Source: Cytobacillus purgationiresistens (lineage in GTDB: Bacteria > Bacillota > Bacilli > Bacillales > Cytobacillaceae). Taken from it: DNA of 64,000 nt. The position numbers and the translations under genes are program-made. Shown here piece after piece: positions 43,085-52,210 of the stretch. The number at the start of each line of letters is the position of its first letter. Position 1 is the stretch's first letter. Location of the stretch: the NCBI RefSeq assembly GCF_030813235.1, contig NZ_JAUSUB010000001.1, forward strand, positions 310,001 to 374,000, given 5' to 3'. The notes under the pieces were generated by a model. The model was not told the origin of the DNA. It worked only from the letters and a program-made list of their open reading frames with translations, and searched no databases.

Positions 43085-43224
43085 AATAAAGTCTTAGACT
43101 AGAGTCTTTGAGTTAACAACGTTTTTGAATTAAAAAATCATCAGCTTCTTAAAAATAAGTTTTAGACTGGGTCCAATAAATAAAGCAACGACAGAACAAG
43201 ACTTGATAAATAAAGTCTTAGACT
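43085..43224. repeat. three copies of an AAGTCTTAGACT motif
   Basis: AATAAAGTCTTAGACT at 43085, AAATAAGTTTTAGACT at 43153 and AATAAAGTCTTAGACT at 43209, about 55-70 bp apart. The third continues GCCGCTG, a string also found in the terminator at 55313-55363. The segment 43084-43370 has no gene. Confidence 0.5.
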
Positions 43225-43370
43225 GCCGCTGTTCAATTATCGTTTCCCGTTAGTTTAGTCAAGGATGCTACAAAAAAACTATATATTTCGATTTTTATAT
43301 TCAGATTAATGCCCAATTGAAGGATTTAATGAAAATAAATTAAAAATTACCATAATATTTTACAAAAGAA

Positions 43371-44294
43371 CTACTGAACATGTATTTCCGAGTTGATATC
43401 ATTTTGACTTAAAAATTTCATTAAATCATTACTCAGCTGCACAATCTCATTGTTAGCATTATTCGCATAATCCGGCAACATCATATCCCTAACCATTTTA
43501 GTTCGTAGCCATGTCATAAAGATAAGATCCAAAAATAAGTTTGGAAATTTAAGCACCATTTTAAGCATTGGTGGATCAATTGAAACGCCAGCTTTTTGTA
43601 TTGCCCTTAGATACGCTTTTAAAGTGACTGTTATTTTGCGTGCCGACTTTCTGGTTCTGGCTGTTTTTTTGTCAATTATCTTACTCTCAGAATGCAAAAC
43701 GCTCAACATGGCAATGTCTGATACGGAATGTGTGATTAGATACGCTTGCATATCCTTTTTAATAACGTAGGGAAGCTTTGCTGTTTTAAATAATTTTGCG
43801 AGGTTTTCTATGCGTTCTGTCACTACACCATTAATTTCTCCAAATGCAGTTGCCGCTATAATCTTTGGTAGAAATCGAGCATGCAATACTCCATCTTTAA
43901 TCTGTCCGCCGAAGCCGGGAAAAGCTGGCAAAAGTCTATCCCCTACGATATCCAGCCACGAAGAAAATCCAATTGAATTACTAGTCATCGTAACTATATT
44001 TTTGCTTTGATTATCTTTTAGCGCTAACAACGCTGATTCGGACCGATCATAACGAACGGTAACGAAAATAAAATCGTATACATCGTCATTTTCAAGCGTA
44101 TCAATGACATTCACTTGTATCGATCTAACTGTACCTTTTTCTTTATATTGCAGGCCATTTTCTCTTAATGATTTAAATCTATTAGAATGTGCAAACAGGG
44201 TAACGTCAAACCCTGCTTCAATAAGCTTAATTGCGTACATGCTCCCGATGACACCTGCACCAAAAATTAAAATTCTATCTTGTTTTGCTGACAT
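43371..44294 (-). CDS. ketopantoate reductase family (PanE/ApbA-like) oxidoreductase
   Basis: A 307-aa protein. The Rossmann motif is ILIFGAGVIGSMYAIKLIEAGFDVTLFAHSNR (residues ~9-40), followed by DFIFVTVRYDRSESAL and a C-terminal helical domain. The order is that of PanE, but the usual PanE substrate motif with its catalytic Lys is not obvious, and the gene is not with pan genes, so pantoate synthesis is doubtful. GTG 44303 overlaps AGGGGTGG; ATG 44294 is preferred. Divergent from a TetR gene that probably controls it. Confidence 0.75.
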   Translation of the reverse strand: MSAKQDRILIFGAGVIGSMYAIKLIEAGFDVTLFAHSNRFKSLRENGLQYKEKGTVRSIQVNVIDTLENDDVYDFIFVTVRYDRSESALLALKDNQSKNIVTMTSNSIGFSSWLDIVGDRLLPAFPGFGGQIKDGVLHARFLPKIIAATAFGEINGVVTERIENLAKLFKTAKLPYVIKKDMQAYLITHSVSDIAMLSVLHSESKIIDKKTARTRKSARKITVTLKAYLRAIQKAGVSIDPPMLKMVLKFPNLFLDLIFMTWLRTKMVRDMMLPDYANNANNEIVQLSNDLMKFLSQNDINSEIHVQ

Positions 44295-44331
44295 TAAAAC
44301 CACCCCTACTTATTAACATTTCATTTTGATT

Positions 44332-44353
44332 ATCATACAACATGTTGTATGAT
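44332..44353. promoter_or_regulatory. 22-bp perfect palindrome, TetR-type operator
   Basis: ATCATACAACA followed by TGTTGTATGAT forms an exact 22-bp inverted repeat in the divergent promoter region. It is the natural binding site for the TetR-like product at 44443. Confidence 0.8.
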
Positions 44354-44442
44354 GTGATTATAAATCTTTATTATTCCTTGATCAACCATCAGTTTTTTAT
44401 TATTTGTCGGATCATATTCTTATTCGCTAGTAGGAGGGAAAC

Positions 44443-44994
44443 ATGAAAAAGCAACCCCTAATAACGGAGAAAACAAGACAAAAGTTTGTAGAAGTTTTTT
44501 GTGAGTTATATAGCCAAAAGCCGATTGAGAAAATTTCGGTTCAGGAAATTGCGAATAAATCAGGATATAACCGCAGCACCTTTTATCAATACTTTACTGA
44601 CATTTACGAATTGTTAGACTCTGTTGAAAATGACTTATTGAATGACATAAAAAAAGAATTGGCGAATAAAGAGCTATCGATGCATACGGTTCAAGATACG
44701 CTCTATTGCCTGGACAAAAGAGAACATCTCCTGGTTCTTAAGGCCCTTTTGGGTGATTATGGAAGTACCCGTTTTTTAAAACGCTTAAAAAAAGAAATCA
44801 CTTTGGATCAATTAGAATTAAACGTTCCGCAAAACCATTCCTTAACGCCATACTTAATTGAGTTTTACCTGACAACTTCCCTTTCTTTATTTCGTCTTTG
44901 GCTCCAGCGTCAAAAGGATTTATCGTCAGAAGAATTTTTCAAGTTAGTGGAGAACCTATATTCAAGAGGGATTACGCCCTATTTTAAAGAATAA
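44443..44994 (+). CDS. TetR/AcrR family regulator
   Basis: A 183-aa regulator. The HTH is IEKISVQEIANKSGYNRSTFYQYFTDIYELLDSVE (residues ~27-62). The C-terminal part (SLTPYLIEFYLTTSLSLFRLWLQRQKDLSSEEFFKLV) is of the DhaS/TetR_C type. TAGGAGG precedes the ATG. Divergent from the PanE-like gene with the perfect palindrome between them. Confidence 0.87.
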   Translation: MKKQPLITEKTRQKFVEVFCELYSQKPIEKISVQEIANKSGYNRSTFYQYFTDIYELLDSVENDLLNDIKKELANKELSMHTVQDTLYCLDKREHLLVLKALLGDYGSTRFLKRLKKEITLDQLELNVPQNHSLTPYLIEFYLTTSLSLFRLWLQRQKDLSSEEFFKLVENLYSRGITPYFKE

Positions 44995-45107
44995 AGCAGT
45001 GGCCAACTTGTTTTGCCTTGCATATGACCCTAATATTTGATTTTTTTCCATATATAACGGTGCGATTACTGTGAAAGTTCAATAATAAATTTTGTTGTGA
45101 GTTTTTG

Positions 45108-45136
45108 TTGTAATAAAATTCAGAAAATTATATAAT
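45108..45136 (+). promoter_or_regulatory. promoter of the secreted-peptide gene
   Basis: TTGTAA (45108-45113), 17 bp, TATAAT (45131-45136): a perfect -10 with a four-of-six -35. Confidence 0.7.
45115..45129. promoter_or_regulatory. CodY-box-like site in the promoter spacer
   Basis: AAAATTCAGAAAATT matches 13 of 15 positions of the CodY consensus AATTTTCWGAAAATT and fills the spacer between -35 and -10, where a bound repressor would block RNA polymerase. Confidence 0.5.
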
Positions 45137-45172
45137 TTTAATTGTAAGATAATACAAAAGGAGGTTTTTTTT

Positions 45173-45499
45173 ATGAAAAAGATTTTAGGCTTAATGTTAA
45201 TCTTAGTACTAGCCAGTGCAAGTTTGTTTGTTAGTACACCTGCTAATGCGGCTACAAATTCAGATTCATCAGTAGTACAAGCTGCTCCGGACAAAATTTG
45301 GATAGACAGGGCTTCAGCCATTTCCCAAAGCGACTTTCTTTTTTATTCAGCATCAGCATATGGTAACCTATATCGGGGATGGCTTAGTAAAATCCATCCT
45401 GGCGCTACTGGACCTGCAGCATTCTCTGGTTATATTTATAGATCACCTTTACCATATCCAACTCCATTTGTTGCGCCTATAGAACCATTAGAATATTAA
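45173..45499 (+). CDS. secreted peptide precursor (108 aa), possible bacteriocin or signal
   Basis: A clear Sec signal peptide (MKK, hydrophobic core ILGLMLILVLASASLFV, cleavage after ANA near residue 26) releases an ~82-aa product. It has no cysteine and is rich in Tyr, Pro, Ser and Ala, with a C-terminus of the kind YIYRSPLPYPTPFVAPIEPL. AAAGGAGG gives a very strong ribosome binding site. A perfect hairpin separates it from an ABC transporter and a small membrane protein. No known bacteriocin family is recognised. Role as antimicrobial or signal is an inference from context. Confidence 0.7.
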   Translation: MKKILGLMLILVLASASLFVSTPANAATNSDSSVVQAAPDKIWIDRASAISQSDFLFYSASAYGNLYRGWLSKIHPGATGPAAFSGYIYRSPLPYPTPFVAPIEPLEY

Positions 45500-45516
45500 A
45501 AAATCTAAAAGCTCTA

Positions 45517-45554
45517 AAAGCTCTTAATTTCATACTATGGAAATTAAGAGCTTT
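45517..45554 (+). terminator. intraoperonic hairpin (partial terminator)
   Basis: A perfect 15-bp stem (AAAGCTCTTAATTTC / GAAATTAAGAGCTTT) with an 8-nt loop, but only AAAATTT after it. It probably lowers expression of the transporter relative to the peptide or stabilises the peptide mRNA. Confidence 0.65.
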
Positions 45555-45610
45555 AAAATTTAACCTTACATAATATTTATTATTATTTATCATCCATTGG
45601 AGGGGCTGTC

Positions 45611-46492
45611 ATGATTTTATCAGTAAATCAAGTCCATAAGTCATATGGAAAAGAGAAAATATTAACAGGCATTTCATTTGAAATCAATGAACCTAACATT
45701 ATTGCTTTAATTGGTCCAAATGGTTCGGGGAAATCCACCTTACTCAGCATCATTACGAATCTAGTAGCTACTGATCAAGGGGAGGTAATGATTTTAAATA
45801 AATCGAACAAAGATCCTAACATTTTCAGAGAAATTGCTTTTATGCAGGATAATTCAGTTTTATACGATTATTTAACCGGCTATGATCACCTGCAGTTTAT
45901 TGGTGATATTCAAAATATTACCAAGGAAGAAATTTATGAAGCAGTGGAGCGGATTGGCATGACAAGCTACTTACATAAAAAGGTAGGCAAATACTCATTA
46001 GGCATGAAGCAGCATCTTCTCCTGACGATGGCGATATTAAATAAGCCGAAATTATTATTACTGGATGAACCTTTGAACGGCCTTGATCCGACCAGCGCGA
46101 TTAAAGTGCGTAATTTGCTGTTAGCATTATTACAAGAAGGCACAGCCATTATCATATCCTCCCATAACCTATCTGAAATTGATTTGATTACCCGACATAT
46201 TATATTTTTAAAAGATGGTAAAATCATTAAAGAAAACATTCCACAAAATGAAAGAGTTTATTATGAGTTAACAGTAGATGACTATATTAAAGCACAAGAA
46301 ATCATATTGGCTGAAAAAATATCAGTAAAGCTTGAGGGCGAAAAGCTTTTGTTACAAAATACTAGCACTTATTTAAGCGAAATTATTAGATTGTTAAGTA
46401 AGGAGGAGGTCAACATTCAAGATATTGAGAAAAAGACGTTAGGGTCTGAAGACCGTTATCAAAAAATATTCGGTCAGAAAGGTCATGCATGA
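45611..46492 (+). CDS. ABC transporter ATP-binding protein
   Basis: A 293-aa ABC-2-type ATPase: Walker A GPNGSGKST (35-43), Q-loop Gln79 (AFMQDNSVL), signature SLGMKQ, Walker B LLLLDEPLNGLD and H-loop SSHNLSE. A ~75-residue C-terminal extension follows. Such proteins power peptide export or self-protection. GGAGGGG precedes the ATG; the end overlaps the permease by ATGA. Confidence 0.9.
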   Translation: MILSVNQVHKSYGKEKILTGISFEINEPNIIALIGPNGSGKSTLLSIITNLVATDQGEVMILNKSNKDPNIFREIAFMQDNSVLYDYLTGYDHLQFIGDIQNITKEEIYEAVERIGMTSYLHKKVGKYSLGMKQHLLLTMAILNKPKLLLLDEPLNGLDPTSAIKVRNLLLALLQEGTAIIISSHNLSEIDLITRHIIFLKDGKIIKENIPQNERVYYELTVDDYIKAQEIILAEKISVKLEGEKLLLQNTSTYLSEIIRLLSKEEVNIQDIEKKTLGSEDRYQKIFGQKGHA

Positions 46493-49041
46493 AGAAATTA
46501 TTACAGTTTGAAATAAAGAAAATATGGCGACAAAAGAAGCTAATCTGGATTTTTATCATTGTAATGATGTGCACAGCAGGGATATATGGGCAAAATGCTT
46601 CTGAACAAAAGACGAAGGCTGAACGGGCTACTGAAAAAATAACACCTTTCATAGTTGAGATAAGTCACACTCAAGGAGAGCTGAGAGCTATTGAGAGAGA
46701 GGATCAACTAGATGAAAGCCAGACAGAACAGCTAATGGCTATAAGTGATATCGGCAGTACATTAGCCGTTTGGAAGGTAGCGATTAATAATGAACAGTGG
46801 GCTTCCATTCCTTCAAAGGAAAAGGAGTTTTGGACATATATAGAACAATATGAGAAAAATGGAGGTCATTTCAAAGCCTTGCAAGGAGATGAAAGAGAGA
46901 AAGCTATACAGAAAAATGAATGGATGGTTACAAATGGGCTTGCTTATGACGATGAAAGCTATCCATTATCTCCAGCACTTGTTTTAAAACATACAACTGA
47001 ATGGTTATTTAGCGTCTTGGGGGTTATCATCTTATTGCTTTTCTTCGGGACAACGATTACAGGAGAACGAGAACAGAACACATGGTTGACGCTGAAGACA
47101 CAACCTATCTCTAAATGGAAAAGATACGGATCAAAATATATGAGCTTGATTATTATGCTCTTTGTTTTCATACTCCTAGTAGCTATTATAGGGCTGATAG
47201 TTCCTCTCCTTTTAGGTGATTACGCTCTTAATCTATCTTATCCACTAATCATTGAGATAGGCGATCATTTTACTGTAATCTCAACTTTTCGTTATTTATT
47301 GAAAGGAACCATCCTTTTTATCTGTGCAAGCATCTTTGCATATAGTCTAATTTTATTGTACAGCGCGTGGCTGAAAAATTCATTTAGTGCTTTAATACTT
47401 GTTATGACAACTATCTTTCTTGGGTTTATGTTGACAGATGTGTATGTCGGATGGCAAAACATTTTTAATCCATTTCAATTTTTCCGTTTTTCGGATCTTT
47501 TGATAGACACATCAGAAAGTGGTGTTTTCCTTTATTTCCTTTCAAGCATCCTTTGGAGTATTCTCCTGAGCACATTTGCTGTGTATTTACCTGAGAAAGA
47601 AATTAATTTTTTTCAAGGGAAAGCAGTAGAGAAACCATTTAAACAAGGCAACATCCAAAGACGAAAATCCACCTTATGGAATTTAATGACATTTGAATGG
47701 CGGAAGATATATCGAAAAGGGTTATTAGGACAAGTATGTGTGTTGCTCTTATTCTTATTAGCATTTGGATATTTTCTGATTTATCAAGAGGCAAAGGAAA
47801 AAGAAGTCGCTTATTTACATATGTTAGAGAATCTAGAAGAAAAGAATGATTTCTTACCAATTTTAAAAGAACAGCTTACTTCCTACCAAGAAATGAAAGA
47901 AAGTGGAGAAAGTAATCCATATATGGATATTGATTGGCAGGTCACGGAAACAAAAAAAGCAATTACTTTAATTGATGAAGAGGTGAATAGGGCTAAACTT
48001 GCCTTTTCAGCATATCAGAAGGAAAATTGGCTACCATTCTATGAATACCAGCTATTTGTAAATCGATTGAACAATCAGGAATTTGATACTGGAATAGTAA
48101 CCTATGACAGAGTCCGTAGTATTGGGAAAATGTCCCTTGACGCTAGTATAGCAGAGAAGCAATGGCTGATGGAACATAATGTTCGACCTGTGTTCACTGG
48201 GGAATTTGTGACAACGATCTCCCACCATTGGAGTGAGGATAAAGGTGGGCAAAAAAATTGGGAGGGAGCGAATCGAAGAGTAGATAGCAGCGGAATGTTC
48301 GTACTTTACCTATATTTTCAGCACCATTTCTATTTTATTCTAATGATTCTATGCCTTTTCTTAGTAGGTGGAGGGGTGGCAAGCGAAAAGGGAAAAAAGC
48401 CGCCCATTCGATTCTTGTTAACAGAGCCTCTAACTATTAGGCATCTCTTTCATGGAAAATGGTTTATGGCCACAACTGTGGCCTTGATAAGCAGTATTGG
48501 AATTTTCACTATCGTTCTTTTAATTGGGACAATTTTCAATCGTTTCGGAGATTGGAAGTATCCAATATTGGTTTATGATAGCACAAGTTTAGCCAGCACT
48601 GAAAATTACACCGGTCACATTTCACAAGGAATGGGCTTTCATTTTATTCCGTTAGGGGAGTATTTAATAAAATGTGTTGTCCTATATCTCATCGTCTTAA
48701 TATTTCTAATTACATTAGCCCATTTTTGTTCATTATTTATCAACAATCAATTTAGTGTATTTTCTTTGTTACTGATTGTAGCAGTCGCAGGATACATGGT
48801 AAGCTCAGAGGTATTAACTAAACATGCACATCTATCACCATTTACCTATTTAAATGTTTCTAAAGTCATAAACGGGGAAATTTCTACATTGATAAACAAT
48901 CCAGATATCACCTTTTTAACAGGCAGTGTGACGCTTTTAGTATCAACAATCGTGCTCAAGATCATTGGAAGCATCGTTTTAATGAAACAAAAGAAAATAG
49001 TGGGCCTAAAACGAGTGGAAAGCAAGGGTAAATCTGTATAG
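46489..49041 (+). CDS. ABC transporter permease, duplicated (850 aa)
   Basis: Two ABC-2-type permease modules are fused. Each starts with a basic helix followed by a membrane anchor (FEIKKIWRQKKLIWIFIIVMM at ~7 and FEWRKIYRKGLLGQVCVLLL near 400), a large extracytoplasmic loop, and five to six further helices. The double module could work with a single ATPase homodimer as a full transporter. The large loops suggest contact with an extracellular peptide. Translationally coupled to the ATPase. Confidence 0.85.
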   Translation: MKKLLQFEIKKIWRQKKLIWIFIIVMMCTAGIYGQNASEQKTKAERATEKITPFIVEISHTQGELRAIEREDQLDESQTEQLMAISDIGSTLAVWKVAINNEQWASIPSKEKEFWTYIEQYEKNGGHFKALQGDEREKAIQKNEWMVTNGLAYDDESYPLSPALVLKHTTEWLFSVLGVIILLLFFGTTITGEREQNTWLTLKTQPISKWKRYGSKYMSLIIMLFVFILLVAIIGLIVPLLLGDYALNLSYPLIIEIGDHFTVISTFRYLLKGTILFICASIFAYSLILLYSAWLKNSFSALILVMTTIFLGFMLTDVYVGWQNIFNPFQFFRFSDLLIDTSESGVFLYFLSSILWSILLSTFAVYLPEKEINFFQGKAVEKPFKQGNIQRRKSTLWNLMTFEWRKIYRKGLLGQVCVLLLFLLAFGYFLIYQEAKEKEVAYLHMLENLEEKNDFLPILKEQLTSYQEMKESGESNPYMDIDWQVTETKKAITLIDEEVNRAKLAFSAYQKENWLPFYEYQLFVNRLNNQEFDTGIVTYDRVRSIGKMSLDASIAEKQWLMEHNVRPVFTGEFVTTISHHWSEDKGGQKNWEGANRRVDSSGMFVLYLYFQHHFYFILMILCLFLVGGGVASEKGKKPPIRFLLTEPLTIRHLFHGKWFMATTVALISSIGIFTIVLLIGTIFNRFGDWKYPILVYDSTSLASTENYTGHISQGMGFHFIPLGEYLIKCVVLYLIVLIFLITLAHFCSLFINNQFSVFSLLLIVAVAGYMVSSEVLTKHAHLSPFTYLNVSKVINGEISTLINNPDITFLTGSVTLLVSTIVLKIIGSIVLMKQKKIVGLKRVESKGKSV

Positions 49042-49079
49042 AGTATTGAAGTTTATTTGAGATCTGGAGGGGGAGTAAA

Positions 49080-49631
49080 ATGACTAAAAATTATGAGCCG
49101 AGACAAGTTTTTTTAGTACTCTGTATAGCTACTGCCATTTTTTCACTTATTTTATTACTATTTATACCACAAATAATCGCTGATATTGTTCATCATACTT
49201 CGGGTGTTTGGCAAGTATTTGTTCCGAAGGGAAATTTTGTGGTATATGCGGTAGGATTCTTTTTAATATTTTTATCGCTGTTTATTCTCTTTATCTTAGA
49301 TATTAAGAAAAAATCAATTCTTTTAAGCATATTGTGTATTTTATTGAGTATCATTCCATTTTATATTGGCTCTCAATCCTATATCATTTTCGCGAATGAT
49401 TCAATTTCATATTCTCCAATCTTTTCAACCGAGAAAAAAAAGTATACATGGGATGAACTTTCAGCAGTTACCTATTTTAAAGCTAAGGAAGGCGAAAAAT
49501 CAGAATATGTATTCACTTTTAAAGATGATAATACTATTACCTTAGAAGATAATTCATATTTCGGGAATATTATAAATCCTTTACAAATTAAATTAAAGGA
49601 AATGGGTATTATCTTTAAGAAAGAAGGATAG
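49080..49631 (+). CDS. small membrane protein of the peptide cassette, possible immunity protein
   Basis: A 183-aa protein with about four membrane helices (residues ~10-32, 55-73, 78-100, and a short fourth) and a C-terminal soluble beta-rich part (KKKYTWDELSAVTYFKAK.., YVFTFKDDNTITL) reminiscent of membrane-proximal PH-like domains. GGAGGGGG precedes the ATG. It lies 38 bases after the permease and is co-oriented, so it is likely the last gene of the unit. Immunity is inferred from context only. Confidence 0.65.
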   Translation: MTKNYEPRQVFLVLCIATAIFSLILLLFIPQIIADIVHHTSGVWQVFVPKGNFVVYAVGFFLIFLSLFILFILDIKKKSILLSILCILLSIIPFYIGSQSYIIFANDSISYSPIFSTEKKKYTWDELSAVTYFKAKEGEKSEYVFTFKDDNTITLEDNSYFGNIINPLQIKLKEMGIIFKKEG

Positions 49632-49658
49632 AGTTCTGAATAAACCATATAAAAGCAA

Positions 49659-49961
49659 CTACTCTAATTTAAGAACCACACATTCTGCCTGATTGGCCAA
49701 GAAGCGGCAATAAGGATCATCCATCTCCTTTTCATTCATTATGAACGCTCCACCATGGAAGTTGATGTAGACAGGGAGCTTTTCTTGTTTTGCTTCCAAA
49801 GGATAATATAAAGATAGATTAGTACGTTGAACAGATGTCTCAACTACCACATTTTTTTCATTTTTACTTGCTGCAGGGGAATCATAGGTGTTTTTTTTGC
49901 TTGATTGGGGAGGAGACGCAGTAATTTTGCAATAATTGCAGTGAACATAGTGTAACCTCAC
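49659..49961 (-). pseudogene. 5' fragment of an alpha/beta hydrolase gene
   Basis: A 100-aa frame with VYINFHGGAFIMNEKEMDD and YCRFLANQAECVV, the oxyanion-hole HGGAF region of the carboxylesterase/lipase (GDXG) family. A full enzyme is about 300 aa, but this stops right after the second strand (VVLKLE). The catalytic Ser, Asp and His regions are missing. The N-terminal 40 residues look unusual and may also be altered. Confidence 0.65.
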
Positions 49962-50131
49962 TTTTTTAACATTATAGCTGGAATTAAACGAATCTATACT
50001 TATTGGCTGTCAGTTGATAGGTGCAGCCAATTTAATACCTTTGGAGCAATCAGTTTGCCACTCTTGTTTTGTAAAAAAATCTTAAATGTCCTTGTGTTGC
50101 CTACTACCAACTATTGAAATATCTCCGAAAC

Positions 50132-50182
50132 GTATTAGGGGTAATTCTTTCTCTTAGCTTGATGGGTATGTGGTGAGACCCC
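50132..50182. repeat. relic related to the MITE-like element at 55057
   Basis: GTATTAGGGGTA and, soon after, CTTAGCTTGATGGGTATG match the two ends of the element at 55051-55196 (CTATTAGGGGTA; CTTAGCTTGATGGCTATG), with the middle gone. 49962-50131 and 50183-50302 show no gene. Confidence 0.5.
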
Positions 50183-50302
50183 TATAAGAAATCGGCTTTT
50201 TCATTCCAAAAATTGTCTTAACGTGGGTTTTATGTCAAAATGTTGGCTGCATCCCTTATATAAAAAGTAAACTATAATATTTTTAGATGGTAATATTTAG
50301 TG

Positions 50303-50332
50303 AAGGAGGTGATTAAATCACCTCCTTTTTTG
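50303..50332 (+). terminator. strong terminator with no visible gene
   Basis: GGAGGTGAT and ATCACCTCC pair perfectly with a 3-nt loop and are followed by TTTTTTG. No ORF lies just upstream, so it may end a small RNA or a degraded transcript. Confidence 0.75.
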
Positions 50333-50381
50333 TTTAGAATATATTTAAATGTAGTGAACAATTAATCCTTAAATTAAAAAT

Positions 50382-50418
50382 CCTTTGAACGTTCGATCTT
50401 CACATTATCATACATTCA
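50382..50418. repeat. direct repeat, left copy flanking map
   Basis: Matches 51373-51411 at about 32 of 37 aligned positions with two one-base gaps; the last 14 bases (TTATCATACATTCA) are identical. Confidence 0.6.
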
Positions 50419-50540
50419 AATTCAAGTGGAAAAGTATGATACAATCAAGGCTTTTGAATGTTATGATTAAGAAAATCTGGTGGCAGATGTTATGGCATAG
50501 AAGGAATTAATTGCAGAGTCTATGAAAAAAAATGAGGTGA

Positions 50541-51287
<747 letters not shown>

Positions 51288-51354
51288 TTCAAACATACGC
51301 GAAAAAGAAAAATATATGGAGTTCGCTTACTAACGGATACGTTAGCGCCATAAG

Positions 51355-51378
51355 AAGGCCGTCAATTGGCGGCCTTTT
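51355..51378 (+). terminator. terminator of map
   Basis: AAGGCCG and CGGCCTT pair perfectly with an 8-nt loop, followed by TTTT. It overlaps the start of the right direct repeat. Confidence 0.8.
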
Positions 51379-51411
51379 GAATGTGCGATTCTTACACTTA
51401 TCATACATTCA
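51373..51411. repeat. direct repeat, right copy flanking map
   Basis: Partner of 50382-50418, 991 bp downstream. The remaining gap to 51706 is AT-rich with no gene seen. Confidence 0.6.
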
Positions 51412-51706
51412 GCTTGGTGATGAAAAACTTTACATACAAAGAATATTTCCGAATTTTCGACTTTGGACACTTATTTTTCGTAGGGGTAGCGTCTGTAACC
51501 AGTTGTGAGGATTTTGGGTTCCCCACTAATGGTAAGGGATTGATTTTGGCCTAGTTCATCCGAAAATCTTTGATAGAAACCCTTTCTTTTCTTTCTTTTG
51601 GCTAGTTAATTGAGCCTCAATTAATTAAAAAATTACCAAGTTGGATCTTTAATTTATTAGGTAAACAAACTTGTTTTTCAGGGGATAATAAATTTGAGGT
51701 GGTTAA

Positions 51707-52123
51707 GTGATTAAAAAATCGTTAATAGCAATTATTATCCTTGGACTTTTCCCGAAAATTGTTCCAGCCGAGACTAATCAATATATAGAAATATACGATA
51801 TAAAAAAAAACGAAGTTATTATGAAAGTACCGTCGGATATAAATTTACAGAAAGAGGTAAAAAAGTTTCTTGTAGGAATAACGGGCGTTAATTCAAAATT
51901 TAGACCTATTCCAAACAAAGGGTTTATGATAAAAATTCCCCTAGAACCCGTAGTTAATGTAGAGAACCAATGGCTCAATGATCTTGTTGTTGAAGTGATA
52001 ATTATTTTTCCTGAACAAGATGCTCCTTGTTTAATGGTTTTTGACGATAAAAATAAAGTGCATTTCTTTACATTCAAAAGCGATACAGAAGAATTTTTAT
52101 CCTTATTAAACTTTAGACCATAA
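51707..52123 (+). CDS. uncharacterised exported protein
   Basis: A 138-aa protein starting at GTG 51707 after GAGGTGG. Residues 1-21 look like a Sec signal peptide (KKSLIAIIILGLFPKIVPA, cleavage near PAE). The mature part is beta-rich: YIEIYDIKKNEVIMKVPS, RPIPNKGFMIKIPLEPVV and CLMVFDDKNKVHFFTF. I do not recognise the family. Monocistronic. Confidence 0.65.
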   Translation: MIKKSLIAIIILGLFPKIVPAETNQYIEIYDIKKNEVIMKVPSDINLQKEVKKFLVGITGVNSKFRPIPNKGFMIKIPLEPVVNVENQWLNDLVVEVIIIFPEQDAPCLMVFDDKNKVHFFTFKSDTEEFLSLLNFRP

Positions 52124-52177
52124 ACCAAAATTCTTATTCAACCAACTAGTTAGGACCTTAAATAAGCAAAAGAAAAA

Positions 52178-52210
52178 TAAGAGTGCAGCCTAATTGGGTT
52201 GCACTCTTAT
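52178..52210. terminator. terminator between convergent genes
   Basis: AAGAGTGCA-GCC pairs with GGG-TTGCACTCTT, A-rich on the left and TTATT on the right; it can serve both sides. Confidence 0.8.

Noticed and set aside
45079..45321. 80-aa minus-strand ORF over the peptide gene
   Set aside because: It is antisense to the signal peptide of the 108-aa precursor, has no ribosome binding site, and reads through promoter DNA.
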